Part shown: one piece after another, positions 12,441 through 24,285 of the stretch
Numbering within the stretch: the first letter of the stretch is position 1
How the letters are laid out: each line of letters begins with the position of its first letter
Source of the DNA: Tolypeutes matacus
Taxonomy: Eukaryota; Chordata; Mammalia; Cingulata; Chlamyphoridae
Reading direction: 5' to 3'
Assembly: GCA_026826555.1 (NCBI GenBank)
Contig: JAKSZT010054568.1
Span: forward strand, 12,444,171-12,508,170
Length of the DNA stretch: 64,000 bases
Translations under genes and position numbers: made by a program
Notes under the pieces: generated by a model
Told to the model about the DNA's origin: nothing
Database searches by the model: none
Seen by the model: only the letters and a program-made list of their open reading frames with translations

Positions 12441-13094
12441 CTACAAATGTCTTCCATACAACTCATTATTAAAAAAATCTGATATTTCCTTCTAGTATCT
12501 TTAAAGTACAAATTTACAAATAAACTTAGATGTTGAAATGTATTATGTACATTACAAACAAGTCAAGGACAAAGCTCTATCCCTCACCCTCCTCCTCACC
12601 ACAGCCGGTTTCTTCCTGAAATGTTGCCCGACTCGCCCCTTCCCCACGTGGTTTACCTCTCCACCTGGCTTGGCCTCAGTACCCAGTTATTTCATCAAAC
12701 AGCAACCCGGGTGCCGCTGTGAAGGTGTGGGCGTCGACTATCGGGGGGCTTTCAATAACGAAGTGACCCCCACACCGCGTGGGCCGGCGCCCTCCAATCA
12801 CCTTAAAGGCCTAAGAGCAAAACCTGAGGTTTCCTGGAGAAGGAATTCGGCAAGAACGCGGCGCCAGCGCCTGCCCGTGACGCGGCTGGCCAGAGGCCCC
12901 GGCCGGGACAGGGGCCTGAGAGCCCACTCCGGGGACAGTATCCAGGACTCCCACACACCACCCATGACTGACGCCTTGTGCTGGCGTGGGCCGTTTGTTA
13001 CAATTGATGAGAGCACATTGTTATAACTGTTCTATTAGCTATCACCCATTTTTTGACCTAGTGTTCACTGTGTAGTGTAGTTTTATGGATTTTT

Positions 13095-15170
13095 AAAAAA
13101 GTTTTATGCTATTACATGTATATGTATAACCTAGCATTTCCCCGATTAACCACATGCAGAAATGCCTTTCAGCGCTGTTAATTACACCCACAATATTGTG
13201 CTGCCATCCACCATCATTACCAAAACATTTCCGTCGTTCCAAACAGAAAGGAGCTCTGTGCATTTTAAGCTTCACCTTCCCATTCGCTCTCCCACCCCAT
13301 CCCCTGGTAACCGATAGTCCAGATTCTGCCTCTATGAGTTTACTTATTCAAATTATTTTGTATCAGTGAGATCATACAATATTTGTCCTTTTGTATCTAG
13401 CTTATTTCAGTTTACAACATGATGTCTTCAGGGTCCATCCGTGTTGTCGCATATATCAGAATTTCATTCCTTTGTATGGCTGAGTAAAATTCCAATGTAT
13501 GTATACACCATATTCTGTTTATCCATTCATCAATGGAAAGACACTTGGGAGGCTCCCGTCTTTTGGCAATTGTGGATAATTCGGCTATGAACATCATTGT
13601 GCAAATATCTGTTCTAGTTCTTGCTTTCAATTCCTTTGGATATATACCTACAAGTGGGATTGCCGGTTCATATGGCAATTCTGTGCATAACTTTCTGAGG
13701 AACCGCCAGACTGTCTTCCACAGCGCTGCACATTTTACTTTGCCACCAGTAATGAATGAGCGCTCCTGTTTTTCTGCTCCCTCTTCAATACTTGTAATTT
13801 TCTGTTGTTTTTTTTAATAGCAGGTATTCCTGTGGGTATGAAGCTATATTTCATTGTGGTTTGATTTGCATTCCCCCGATGGCTAATGAGGTTGAACATT
13901 CTTTCATGTGCTTTTTAAGAGATCTCTACTTAAACATTTTGCCCATTTATTAATTGGATTGTTTGTCTTTTTTGTTGTTGTTGAAAGATTTCTTTACAAA
14001 TTCTGGGTATTAAACCGTTATTGGTATGTGGTTTCCATATTTTTTCTCCCATTGTGTAGGCTGTTGTTTTACTTTAATAATAGAGATCTTTGAGGCTCAA
14101 AAGTTTTTAATTGTGAAGAGGTCCCATTTATCTATTTTTTTTTTTCTTTTTTGGCTTGTGCTTTGGATATAAAGTCTAAGAAACTATTGCCTAACACAAG
14201 GTCCTGAAGATGCTTCCCTATGTTTTCTTCTAGGAGTTTGATAGTTCTGGCTCATATTTAGGTCTCTGATCCATTTTGAGTTGATTTTTGCATATGGTGT
14301 GAGATAGGGGTCCTCCTTCTTTTTTTGCCAATGAAGAAACAGTTTTCCCAATAACATTTGTTGAAGAGACTATTCTTTCCCAATTGAACAGTCTTTGCCA
14401 CCTTGTCAAAACCGTTTGGACATTGATGTGGGGGTTGATTTGTAAGCTCTCAATTTGATTCCATTGGTCTAAATGTCTCTCCTTGTGCCAGTCCCTTGCT
14501 GTTTTGATTTCTGTGGCTTTGTAATAAATTTTAAGATCAGGAAGTTTGAATCCTCCAACTTCATTCTCCCACATGTATAGATTGTTGTTTTCCCTATTCT
14601 CTTACATTGAGTTGCCGATGCAGTCTCATGTGAGCAACGAGCTCTTTTAATTACAGCAGCAATATATTAGATTTAAATATTTGATGGGACAAGCCTTTAT
14701 CATAATTCCTAATTTTCACAAATGTCTAAGCATTTTAATTGATTTATTCTTCCAGCAGAACTTTAACATTTTTTCCTGTTTCATTAAAATTTTTATTGCT
14801 ATTTATATGTCAATTAGGTTAGAGGGAACTAACACCTTTACAACCATGAGATTTCCTTTTCAAGTACAATGTATCCAAATCTTGTTTTAAACATGTCTGA
14901 AGAGTCTTATAATTTTGTTCACATAAGTGTTAAACATCTGTATTTAAGCTATATCTATTTTGTAATTTAATGTTATTATGACTGGGGTAAATTTTTTTAT
15001 CGTATGTATTAGGTAAATATTATTGCTACAAATGGAAGTTATTAATTTGCAAAATTTTTTTAGCGAGAAACTTAGAGTTACCAAATCTTTTAAGAAGTTT
15101 TCAGTTGATCTTCTTGGGTTTACAAGTTGATAAAATGTCATCTGAAAATTATTGCAAATTTGCCTCCTAC
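13095..15170 (-). mobile_element. L1 retrotransposon, 3' part (3'UTR and end of ORF2), inactive
   Basis: Read on the minus strand, this runs from the ORF2 C-terminal region to the 3'UTR. The ORF2 section (about 14570-13412) keeps hallmark peptides such as GGFKLPDLKIYYKA and LPYEPAIPLVGIYPKELKA, separated by stops and frame changes. The 3'UTR part (about 13410-13095) has the usual TCATACAATATTTG and CTCCCACCCCATCCCCTGG stretches. The portion 14640-15170 is more diverged and may be an older L1 into which the newer one lies adjacent. It is 5'-truncated and lacks ORF1, endonuclease and an intact reverse transcriptase. Confidence 0.85.
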
Positions 15171-15418
15171 TTGTAAATATTTATAACTCTTAATTCTATT
15201 CAATCATGTTATTTTGCACCTGCTTTCATCTTGAAAATGTCAGAGAAAGCAAGGGAAAAGAAAAAGAAATGAAACATAGAGATATAAAAGCTGATATGAA
15301 GACTAGCCTAACAAGACCCAACATCATGTTAACTGATGCTTGAAGAAGAAAACAGAAGTGGAAAAAATATTCTAAATATATGAGAAAATAGTCTTTGAAA
15401 TGAGGAAAACCTGAAGCT
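15171..15418. other. AT-rich spacer between L1 and LTR
   Basis: No recognised feature. Confidence 0.4.
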
Positions 15419-15841
15419 GAAGACTTACTGGAGCCACGGCCTGGTAGATGTCAATGACTGTTTGCAGGACCCCCTTTCCCTTCCCCATAGGGACTTCCAG
15501 GGTGACCCTGTCGCTTGCTCTGACCAAAGGAATATGGAGGCCAATGACGTCATGCGACTCCACTTAAAGGACTGAGAAGGCAGTGTTTCTTTCCACCACT
15601 TTGAGCTTCTTTCCTCCGCCATGAGAAAGACATGCTCTGGTTCCAGGGTTCTTTCAGCCTGGATTCCAAATTGAAGTCCTAGGGGGCCCCAGGCCCCCTC
15701 CCCAGCAAGCCAGGAGGTGAGCTGAAGCCAGCAGACTTGAGAAGTCACAAACCTGTGCACTGATCAGAGTGTGAAAAAGAAGTCTTTTTGTAAGAGATGG
15801 TTGGATTTTACTGTACCATCACAATGCAAACTAATACACCA
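15419..15841 (+). mobile_element. MLT1-like (ERVL-MaLR) LTR
   Basis: TGACCAAAGGAATATGGAGG, GACGTCATGCGACTCC, CCGCCATGAGAAAGACATGC and the ending CACAATGCAAACTAATACACC are in the arrangement of MLT1-class LTRs. The 5' end is indistinct and no internal region is attached. Confidence 0.55.
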
Positions 15842-16465
15842 GTATTACAGGAAAACATTGCAAAGAGAACAGATCAAGACATATTTTCCTTACATTAGTG
15901 AACTTCAAGTATGAAGAATCATACAAGCAATCAGTTTCTAAGCTGAGATTACCAAAAAAGGAAAATGAATTAAGCTGATTTCAGAGGTTGCTTCAGCAAC
16001 ATTAGAAAGCAGCATAAAACAAATAAAATACCTACACAGATGTGAGAGGAAAGCTGTCCGACACTGATTTTTTAACCAGCAAAGTCACTGTGCATAAAGA
16101 CAACAATGAAAAAATTCTCATCACAAAAGATCTTAAAGACCAGAACATCTGTGATCTTGAAAACTGTGCTTGAAATCAGAATCAAAATAAAGATGTCATA
16201 AGTGAGGAATTTATGGTTTACAAGGAGAGGTAGTGAATATGGGATCAATTTAAACACAGTGTCAAGTCAGAAAGGATATTTTCAAAAGAAAAACTTGTTG
16301 GTGTAACATGTCATTGAACTATTATGGTTGAGTTTTCATATCCATTGTCTAATTTCAGTCTTTAATATAGGTAAAATTTTATTCTCTTTTTTTCCAATTC
16401 TTTCCTTTTTCATTTTGGGGAGAGTTCCTCCGAGTAGAGCAGTTATAAAAAATATACTTATTTCC
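15842..16465. other. AT-rich stretch between two LTRs
   Basis: Purine-rich sequence without open frames; it could be a very old LINE remnant, but I cannot identify it. Confidence 0.35.
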
Positions 16466-16939
16466 TGGGATGGTTGAGCTCATGTGTCAACTTGGGTAGA
16501 TTACCTTGTCCAGGTGTTTGGTTAAGCAAGCACTAACCTGATTGTTACTGGGAGGGTAATTCCTGGATTTAAATCATGTCAGTTGATTGCATCTATGGCT
16601 TATTACATCTACAATCAACAAAGGAAATTGCCTTAGGCAATGAGAAGCTTCATCCAATCAGGTTGAAGGCCTTAAAGGGAGAACTGATGATTTCAGGAGG
16701 CAGAAGGAAGAGTTTCCATTTCTACTGAAGTGTAGAGCCAGCTGCCCCTGGGGAATTCATCGAAACCTTCATTGGAGTTTCCAACTTGTGACCTGTCCTA
16801 GGGAATTCAGATTTGACAAGGTCTTATGAGAGGATTCTTATAATTAACCTCATAATATTTACATTTTATATATATACACACCCACACTCACATATACGTG
16901 CACCTCTTGTTGGTTCTATTTCTAGAGAGCCCTAACACA
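16466..16939 (+). mobile_element. solo ERVL-type (MLT2-like) LTR
   Basis: Starts TGGGATGGTTGAGC with CATGTGTCAACTTGGG and ends GTTGGTTCTATTTCTAGAG then CCCTAACACA: the 5' and 3' hallmarks of ERVL LTRs. Interior CATCCAATCAGGTTGAAGGCC is also typical. Flanks TTTCC (16461-16465) and CTTCC (16940-16944) match 4 of 5, as expected for a 5-bp target duplication. No internal retroviral sequence, so a recombined solo LTR. Confidence 0.8.
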
Positions 16940-17239
16940 CTTCCCAAAACAAACTGAGATTGTGGTACCTTCCTAGAGTATGTGTGATTAATCTTCACCA
17001 TTACCCTTTAAAGACATTTGAAGTTTTCAAAGCAGCTTATTTCTCTTTTGAGTTAATAACTTGAAAACACAATCTCCTATCCAAGTTTCCATCTTGTGGT
17101 CTAAATGTGTCCATGGTCATCTCAACTTGCAGAGTTGCAATGAGGACTGAATGAGGCAATGTAAGTGTAATGGAGAGGGAGCGCCAATTGGCCCTGTGTC
17201 TGAGTGGAGTCAGCTGAGCCCCCTTCCATCATCATGCCC

Positions 17240-17370
17240 TCGTCTGGCTCACCAGACCATAATTTCCTGGAGATCCAGGGATGTGTTATCTGTGTAGGTT
17301 TGTGTCTAGTGCAGTGCCTCGCTCGTATCCCTCTCTCAGGAGAGCTATGTTGAATGGATTCAGGCAGAAA
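17240..17370 (+). repeat. L2/MIR-type 3' end fragment
   Basis: TTTCCTGGAGATCCAGGGATG, then CTAGTGCAGTGCCTCGCTC and ATGTTGAATGGATTCAGG follow the order of the common L2/MIR 3' segment. Confidence 0.5.
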
Positions 17371-17629
17371 GAGATGGAAAGAACCCTCTCAGGAAGAGAG
17401 CTGGCTGAGGAAATATATCTCCAGCCTACATTTGTTTCACGTTAACCTCTCACCAAGGTTATTCCACTGTGTGGTCAGTGGGGACATGGAAAGTCAAGTC
17501 CTTCTAGATGCTCAGTGAATGGTCTGACCAACAGTTCCCATCATCACAGTCTTTCCTGGAAAATAATGTGGGAAACTCGGGTTTTTCTAAGTCATCTAAG
17601 TAAACACAATCTCAGCATTCAATATGTTG

Positions 17630-17800
17630 CTGACACCATGCTAGGCTTTTCCACATAATTTTCAGTACGTTTAAAGTTAGGTATCATTGGCCATGTTTTA
17701 TGGATGAGAAAGAGACCTTTAAATTTATTGAGAGATTTGTCCACATCCACAAACGTCAGGGCTCAGTTGGTGGACCCCAGTCTCTCTGATTCCACAATAT
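17630..17800 (-). repeat. MIR SINE fragment
   Basis: GACACCATGCTAGGC, GTTAGGTATCATTGGCC, TTTTATGGATGAGAAAG and CTCTCTGATTCCAC match antisense MIR in order. Confidence 0.6.
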
Positions 17801-19439
17801 TACAGCTGCCTAACAAAGAACAACCCAGAGAAACACAAGCTTTCTGTTTTCCTCTCTGTTTTGTCCTTTCTCCAAACATTACTTATACAATGGAATGGAA
17901 TTCTAAGGAGATAGAAGCAAATTCTTTTCCTTTGGAACTCCTTTTCCTTTGGAGTTGTTCCCAGTTCTTGTATGACCACGCTTCAGCTTCAACATCCTCT
18001 CTCTGACCCTGACATCCTCTCTGATCCCTTTTCCAAGAATGCTCCCCACCCCAAGGATGAATCACCTGCTTTGCCTCCAGACAGAAAACAACAGGCACTG
18101 CCCTGTCTCTGCTCACAGGGAAGCCTCGAGGCCATGCACATATTTGGCCTTGCCTCTCCAGGTGTTCTTTTGTACACAGAGCACAGGTTGGAATGAGGTG
18201 ATTGTGCTTACCTTTATTCTAGTCTACACTGCCAGAGCACAGAGCTTGACACAGAAGAGCCCATTTATGCCATGGCCTATGCCATGAAAGAGGAGGGGAC
18301 TAATATTTTTTTCTCAAAGTGAAGCCCAGTTTAAGGTACCAAAATAGGGAGAAGAATGTTTATGAAACTAAATTATACAAAAATTGAGCTAATGTTGCTT
18401 AGACTTATGTGTATGATTCAAAAAGATCTAAATTAACCAAACTCTTAAGAATTAAAGAAGGTGTGTGTGTATGTATGCTGGCCTTCTGTGATTGCTTGAC
18501 TGACTGATTCAATTATCCACAAATATGTTCTGCCATCACTGTTAAAATTATTTTCTCAAATAGCATCACAAGTGCTAATGGGTAAGCTGCATGAGAGAAA
18601 TATGAACTTACCTAAGAAAAATCATCCTAAGAATCAAGTCCAGCATATTCTAGCATCCACCCTGGAATATAGCAGCTTTCATGACATTGAAGGAATTCAC
18701 ATAAATGTTATTCAATCACTTGTCAAAATGCACGTTGTGGAAAGAGTTCAAGTGTCTAGTGAAGTTTGAGAGAGATGGCCCTTTTAGTCATTCCTGCCAG
18801 AATTCATGCCTCTTATTCGGAGCCCCGCTTCCCCCTGGGTGAGCTGTTGAATCTTGCTGTGCTTAGGAGAAGGGGGCACTCAGCTCCACCAGCTCACACT
18901 CCCTTAAGCTTCAAACTAAAGAGATGAGATGACGGCACTCAACAGATTCCTGTTGTCCTCAGAGGCGCCTTCCCCACAGTGACCAAGGCTTCTAGGTGGT
19001 CGACTCACTTGGCACTGCCAGGCTCTATTCACCTAGGAGCGCCAAGGCTCAGGACTGCGGCCCTTGAGGCAGTGGGCGGCAGCCTGCCGAGGATTACAGT
19101 GCAGAGTCCTTCTCCCAGCTCAGAGACCCTGCTGGCCCGCCTGCCATCGCAGGGGGGCTGAGCCTGCTGGAAATCCCCAGTTTGGGCTGCCCATTGTCAC
19201 TTCTTTCCCCCATAGGGGAGGACTGAGCATGGCTTCCTGGGTTTTCATCGAGGGTAACCTAGAGCTGGAGGAGCTCGTTGCTATTCGAAATGCATCCTGG
19301 GCTCCAGCCCTCCAGGAAAGGCTCTGTCTTGTGCTTACGTGAAGCTGGAGAGAGTGAAGCACTTTAGAATCTCTGTGCCATTGAAACAAGATGTTTGCCG
19401 TGGTGTTTGCCCGTCCTGGGTTTTTCATCCTAAAGTTAC
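17801..19439. other. unannotated unique intergenic stretch
   Basis: Contains a short GTGTGTGTGTATGTATG patch near 18461. No gene or clear interspersed repeat is recognised. Confidence 0.4.
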
Positions 19440-19580
19440 CATTGGCCTGACGGTGGGCAGGTTATTCAACCTCTCTGAGCTGCATTTCCTAAAGTTGAGC
19501 TAGAGATGATCTCGTCTACTTCACGGAGTTGTTGAGATTCAGTGAGTTTGCCCACATCGAGCCCTCAGCAGAGGGCAGGT
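19440..19580 (+). repeat. MIR SINE fragment
   Basis: GGCAGGTTATTCAACCTCTC, GAGCTGCATTTCC, TCACGGAGTTGTTGAG follow MIR in sense. Confidence 0.55.
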
Positions 19581-19909
19581 AACTGCTCCGTGAAGCTGGC
19601 TTTCGGTGTTGTTGCCGTGACAAGGGGAATGGAGCCCTCCAGCTTGCCCAGCGCACATGGCACTGCGTCCTCATCCCGCCCCAGCACGAAGCCACACCCA
19701 CCGCTCCACTCCTCTCTTCCCAACCCATTCCCAATTCTAGCTTCCAGCTTCTGCCTCCAGGACTCCCTCCGCGTCGCCTTCTTTTCCTCTGCCTTTTATC
19801 CTGTGCTTCCGCACCACTGCTCCAACTTCCCTGCTCAGGCACAGGTTTGTCCCAGCGTTCAGCTGGCCGTCCCCAGCCACGTTGGGTAACATCTGCCCTT
19901 TGTCCTACT

Positions 19910-20376
19910 CAGGGCTTCTTAGCTGTTTCTGTGCCATGAACTCCATTTGGCAGTCTGGTGAAGCCTCTGGGCCCATTCTCAGAAAATTGTAAATGCATCA
20001 AAAACATGGATTTTAAAAGTAATCAACTATATTGTAATACTGTTATTCATACTAGAATAAACTTATGATATAGTAATATTTATTTCTTTACCAACACATT
20101 ACATAAAAAGATCTAAGAGTAGATCTAATAAATACCAGGATTTTGAGGTAGTGATGAGTGTAAATAATATGCCACGATACCTGAAACAATCCCGGTGGGA
20201 TATGAGAAGGTCTCTGCTATCTCCTCGGTGCACAGGTACAGGGAATATGCTTGTGGTCTGTCACCTACATTCATAAGTATAGGAAAGGCCAGATTTGAGC
20301 TGGGGGTTAGTGAAAATAAAATGTAATTTTATTGTCCATGGTTCCAACGCCCTGAATTCTATACAGAGCCCTGGGT
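19910..20376 (+). mobile_element. ancient hAT-like nonautonomous DNA transposon
   Basis: Begins CAGGGCTTCTTAGC with GTGCCATGAACTCC and GGCAGTCTGGTGAAGCC, then an AT-rich body (TATAGTAATATTTATTTC, AGATCTAAGAGTAGATC) and GTTAGTGAAAATAAAATG near the end. I know this layout as an old eutherian DNA element but do not trust myself to name the family. The right terminus appears truncated. No transposase coding. Confidence 0.6.
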
Positions 20377-21570
20377 CTCGTCCAGCTTGGAAGATCCGCC
20401 TTCTGAAGACTCCGCTAGAGCTCTGGGTGGGCCCACTATGGACCGAAAGCTCCAGGTTTCTAGGCTCAGCCCCACCCCAGGCTTCCTGGGAACCTTCCCG
20501 GAAGTAGTGCCCGCAGTGGTCTCTGAAGCCCCTGCCTAGAGCTTGTGTTGCCCCAGGAGCCAGCCAGTGGCGCACTTGTGCTTGAGGCTTTGTTTTCCTC
20601 CTGCTGTTTCCTTAGTGACTGCTTAGATTTTCTGCCTTGTCTCACTCTGCACTCATAGACCCGAAGAGCCGATGTCAGCTGAGTCACTATCATCTCGGCA
20701 GAACAGCTTTGCATTTCACAAAGCTTCCAGTGGTCTCCCTGGGTTCATGTAACAAGTCTCTGTGGGTAGCCTGAGCAGTACTGAAGCCTCTACCTTACGC
20801 ATGAGAAAAAGCCAAGTGGGTTCCTGAAGGAAGGGACAAGTGCTGGCCAGCGGAGGAACGGACGCCCGCCTCTTCCCTCTCTTCGCTGTGTGTGCGTCCG
20901 CCCCGCCCGTGCAGTTTGCCAATCGCAGCAGCACGACGATGTGCTGGCTCTTTCCAGACTTCTCTTCACCGTAAGCCTCGTGAACTGTAGGCGAAGAGAT
21001 CAGTGCAGGGGCTGTTAAGAAATCACTGACCTAAGAGCGGAGTTCCCCAAAGAAGAGGAGCTTCAGAACTTTTCTGTCATTGAAGGTACAATTCAGTTTC
21101 TTAAAACTGTTGCATGGCTTAGTCAGCTGTCCATTTAAGGGCTGGCCAAAAAGGAAAAAGGAAAAGCATGTCACCACTAAAGAAGAGTTTGGGGTCCGTT
21201 GCATCCGACATCCGCATTTTGCAGAGGAACAAAGAGCATGTGAGTCCCCAAGGACACTGTGGTGGTAGCAGAGAACCTCTGAGAGGCTGAGCTTTACAAC
21301 CAGCCAGTGAGACCTTAACAAATGCAGCTGTTTTGAAAGAAATCATCAACAGAGAGATATGCAGGTAACTCTGCCAGAAACTCATGGACTGAAAAAGGAC
21401 ATTAAACATGGTCTTGCATTTCTTCAAGATGTTTATTTTTTAAAAATGCATATTATTTATTTTAAGTCATGAACTTGATCAGGCCGTATGCAAGAGTGTG
21501 CAGCTAGATATCTACATCTGCAGAAACCCTGATGCACACTCGCCAGTTCCAAACTTAGGCCCCATGCGCC
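20377..21570. other. unannotated unique intergenic stretch
   Basis: No gene or clear repeat is recognised up to the 30-bp minisatellite. Confidence 0.4.
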
Positions 21571-21926
21571 ATGACCTTGCCCAAAGGGGCCCTGTGCCCT
21601 GTGACCTTGCCCAAAGGGGCCCCGTGTGCTGTGACCTTGCCCAAAGGGGCCCCGTGTGCTGTGACCTTGCCCAAAGGGGCCCCGTGTGCTGTGACCTTGC
21701 CCTTAGGGGCCCTGTGCCCTGTGACCTTGCCCAAAGGGGCCCCGTGTGCTGTGACCTTGCCCAAAGGGGCCCCGTGTGCTGTGACCTTGCCCATAGGGGC
21801 CCTGTGCCCTATGACCTTGCCCACAGAGGCCCTTGTGCTGTGACCTTGCCCATAGAGGCCCTTGCGCTGTGACCTTGCCCATAGGGGCCCTTGCACTGTG
21901 ACCTTGCCAGGGACCCCTCTGCTCCG
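21571..21926. repeat. 12-unit minisatellite, 29-30 bp period
   Basis: Units begin at 21571 and every 30 bp to 21811; the last starts are 21840, 21869 and 21898 (29-bp spacing), and the final unit is truncated. Each opens RTGACCTTGCC. The middle varies (CAAAG, CTTAG, CATAG, CACAG). Unit ends are CTGTGCCCT in units 1, 5 and 8, and CCGTGTGCT in units 2-4 and 6-7. The 30-bp period is divisible by three, so both strands show long repetitive open frames; these are not genes. Confidence 0.97.
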
Positions 21927-22269
21927 TGACAATAGAGCCAGGTTATCGTGTGGAGGCTGTGCCAGCACGGGGTGCCTGGAGGAGCCGTCTCAGCTGTGCC
22001 CTTCCTGGATAAGCCTGTTCCAGGCAACCCAGTGCTGAAGGCAGGCCTGGACGAGGGCAGCCGAGATCAGTAGCCAGACCCAAAGCAGCAGAAACTCCCA
22101 CCCAGCGGTAGATGAATGGCCGGTAGTGATGCCGCTGAGGTCTTTTGGGGGTTTGCTGGGCACTTTTCTGTGGCACTTGAGAACTGATGCAGCTCGGAAT
22201 CCAGCCGACGGATTTCAGCCCCCATGACTCGTCCTTCTGAGCCTCGGCTGTGTCCTCTGTACAGTGGGG

Positions 22270-22690
22270 CTAACTGTGCGCCTCGCAGGATTTCCCTGCA
22301 GATTCCAGGGCGAGGAAGGGCGGCCACGTCCCAAGGCCTCGGTGGCGGGAACCTCGGCTGCTCGCCCCTGCCTCCCGCAGGCCTCGTCGCCCACAGTCCA
22401 GCAGTGCAGCCCCCAGCAGGCAGCACGGGGCCCGGCTCGGGAGCCACCAGCTCACCCAGGTCGGAGCGCGGCGCGGTCTCTGCAGCCCTGCGGGGCCGGC
22501 TCCAGCCGCGCTTCTCAGCCGCAGGGCAGGGCTCGGGCCCCACTGGACCGCCCGCCCACTGCCGACCCCTCAGCGCTCCAGCCAGGCAGCACCTGCTCGT
22601 CCCACTCGGACCACCCCGAAGCTGCCTCCCTGGGAACATGACCTGAAGGAGCAGCGTGTTCCGGCAGCCTCCGGGGCGCTCCGCGCCTTT
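22270..22690. promoter_or_regulatory. GC- and CpG-rich block, orphan CpG-island candidate
   Basis: About 420 bases with frequent CpG (for example GTCGGAGCGCGGCGCGG near 22459) in an otherwise CpG-poor region. No gene start is recognised. It could be an orphan island, an enhancer or just GC-rich DNA. Confidence 0.35.
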
Positions 22691-24051
22691 CATCTACAAA
22701 GCTCGCGTCCACTTTGATCCTGGCCACCTCAGGGCAGCCTTTGAGCAGCTGGCCCTTCCCACTGGGTCAGTCACCTGTGCCCCAAGTCAGACGTGTTTAA
22801 CGTTTCCAGATGGAGAGAAACTGGGAGGGAAAGGGATGTTGGCTGTGTCTGCGGCATGGCCAAAAGCACGGCTTGAAGGGCATCCGAGAGGCTCTCAGCC
22901 CTTTGCTCCATCGTGCCGAATCCCACTAGCCCTGGGAAGGAAGGGTTATGGTCTCGCACGTTATCTCCGACACCCTGGAATCAGAGTGGAATCCAGCGCT
23001 TGCTCTCTAAACAACTGTGGGGAGCTCATTTACACTCTCCTCCTCAGGACGATGCCAAACCTGCATGATTAATAATGGTACAAGTAAAGCACCTGGCATT
23101 TGAGTACCAGAAACACGGTTTTCACAACAACTTCATAACTGACATACCACCCGCTAGTTCAGAAGCGAGGAAATAGAAGCGCCAGCGTTCAGGGTGAGGA
23201 AGGGCGGCTGAGCTCCGAGCCCAGGGCTGCGGCCTCCAAGCGCCCCGGCATTTCTGCACTGTCTTGACAGCCAGACACACAGAAGCACCGATCGTTTTAC
23301 TCTCCCGAGCTCCTCCTCTGGCTCGCTCAGCTGGTGAAGCCACTCGAATGTGGCAAGGGCAAAAGTAAGATAAACGTGGTTTGTTTGTTAACATATTAGC
23401 TATTCACTCTGAAGTTCATCCATAAATTTTTCTGCCTAAGTCAATGTTCTAAATAACTCATTTCTTTCTTCTTCAACTTAAAAAAAAAGTTCAGCTTTTC
23501 CATTTTGGATCAAAGTCATCCTAAAGGGATTTATATTCGGCTATTCTTCCCAAAGGGAGCTCCCTGCCCACCAGCCTCAGCTTCTCCCGCTGAGGCAGGG
23601 CCACGCCTCTGTTAGAAAGCACTGTAGTAAAATGGCTCTGTCACCTGCAGGCTCTCTCACCTGCAGGCTCTCATCTCTATTGTCATCTGGACATACGTGT
23701 GTTCAGTGTCTCCTTGGCTCTGATTTTCTCTGGGAGAAGCAGGGGATGCGTTTCACTCTTTCCATTGTTTCCTTCTTCTCTGGCCCGAGCAACCACCTCC
23801 AGGTGAAGCCGAGGCCGCCAGGACCCCTGCATCCGCTTTAGCCTGCTTCTGGCAGGGGTGCTCAGGCCCCGGGCGCTCCCTGCAGCTTCGCTGCCGGTTT
23901 CTTCTTCCACCCCATCCTCTGTGCTGGAGTTTTCCGGCATTAAGTCTGAGCCTTCCTGGACTGCTCAATTACCTGGACACAAACAGCCTGCCAATTACCG
24001 CTCTTTTAACCTACAAGAACTTGCTCTTCCTTTTTCTCTTCCTATAAGGAT
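22691..24051. other. intergenic stretch with little recognised
   Basis: A possible weak sense MIR remnant at about 22980-23110; nothing else is recognised. Confidence 0.35.
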
Positions 24052-24240
24052 GAGTACTATTATTATATCAGTAATAAGAATAACTATTTATTGAATGTCT
24101 ATGTGCATGCCATTTCAAATACATTACCTCATTTAATTTAAATCTCAAAGGCCCTGAACAAATTATTACTATCCCCATTTTTCAGATGAGAAAACTGAGG
24201 CAGGATGTTTCAGTGACTTGCAGGCAGCCTGCAATCTACC
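24052..24240 (-). repeat. MIR SINE fragment
   Basis: TATTTATTGAATGTCTATGTGC, ACATTACCTCATTTAATTTAAATC, CTATCCCCATTTTTCAGATGAG and GAAAACTGAGGC follow antisense MIR. Confidence 0.75.
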
Positions 24241-24285
24241 TGGGATTCCCATGAAAAGTTATGAGGAGGCCTCCGTCATACCAGT

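Noticed and set aside
12538..13026. 162-codon open frame on plus strand
   Set aside because: It joins AT-rich and GC-rich DNA with no domain or splice signals, and is probably chance.
13412..14574. Two host-like genes on minus strand (88 and 114 codons)
   Set aside because: Both are broken pieces of the L1 ORF2 C-terminal region.
21571..21926. CRISPR-like regular array
   Set aside because: Units are contiguous with no unique spacers, and the genome is mammalian. It is a minisatellite.
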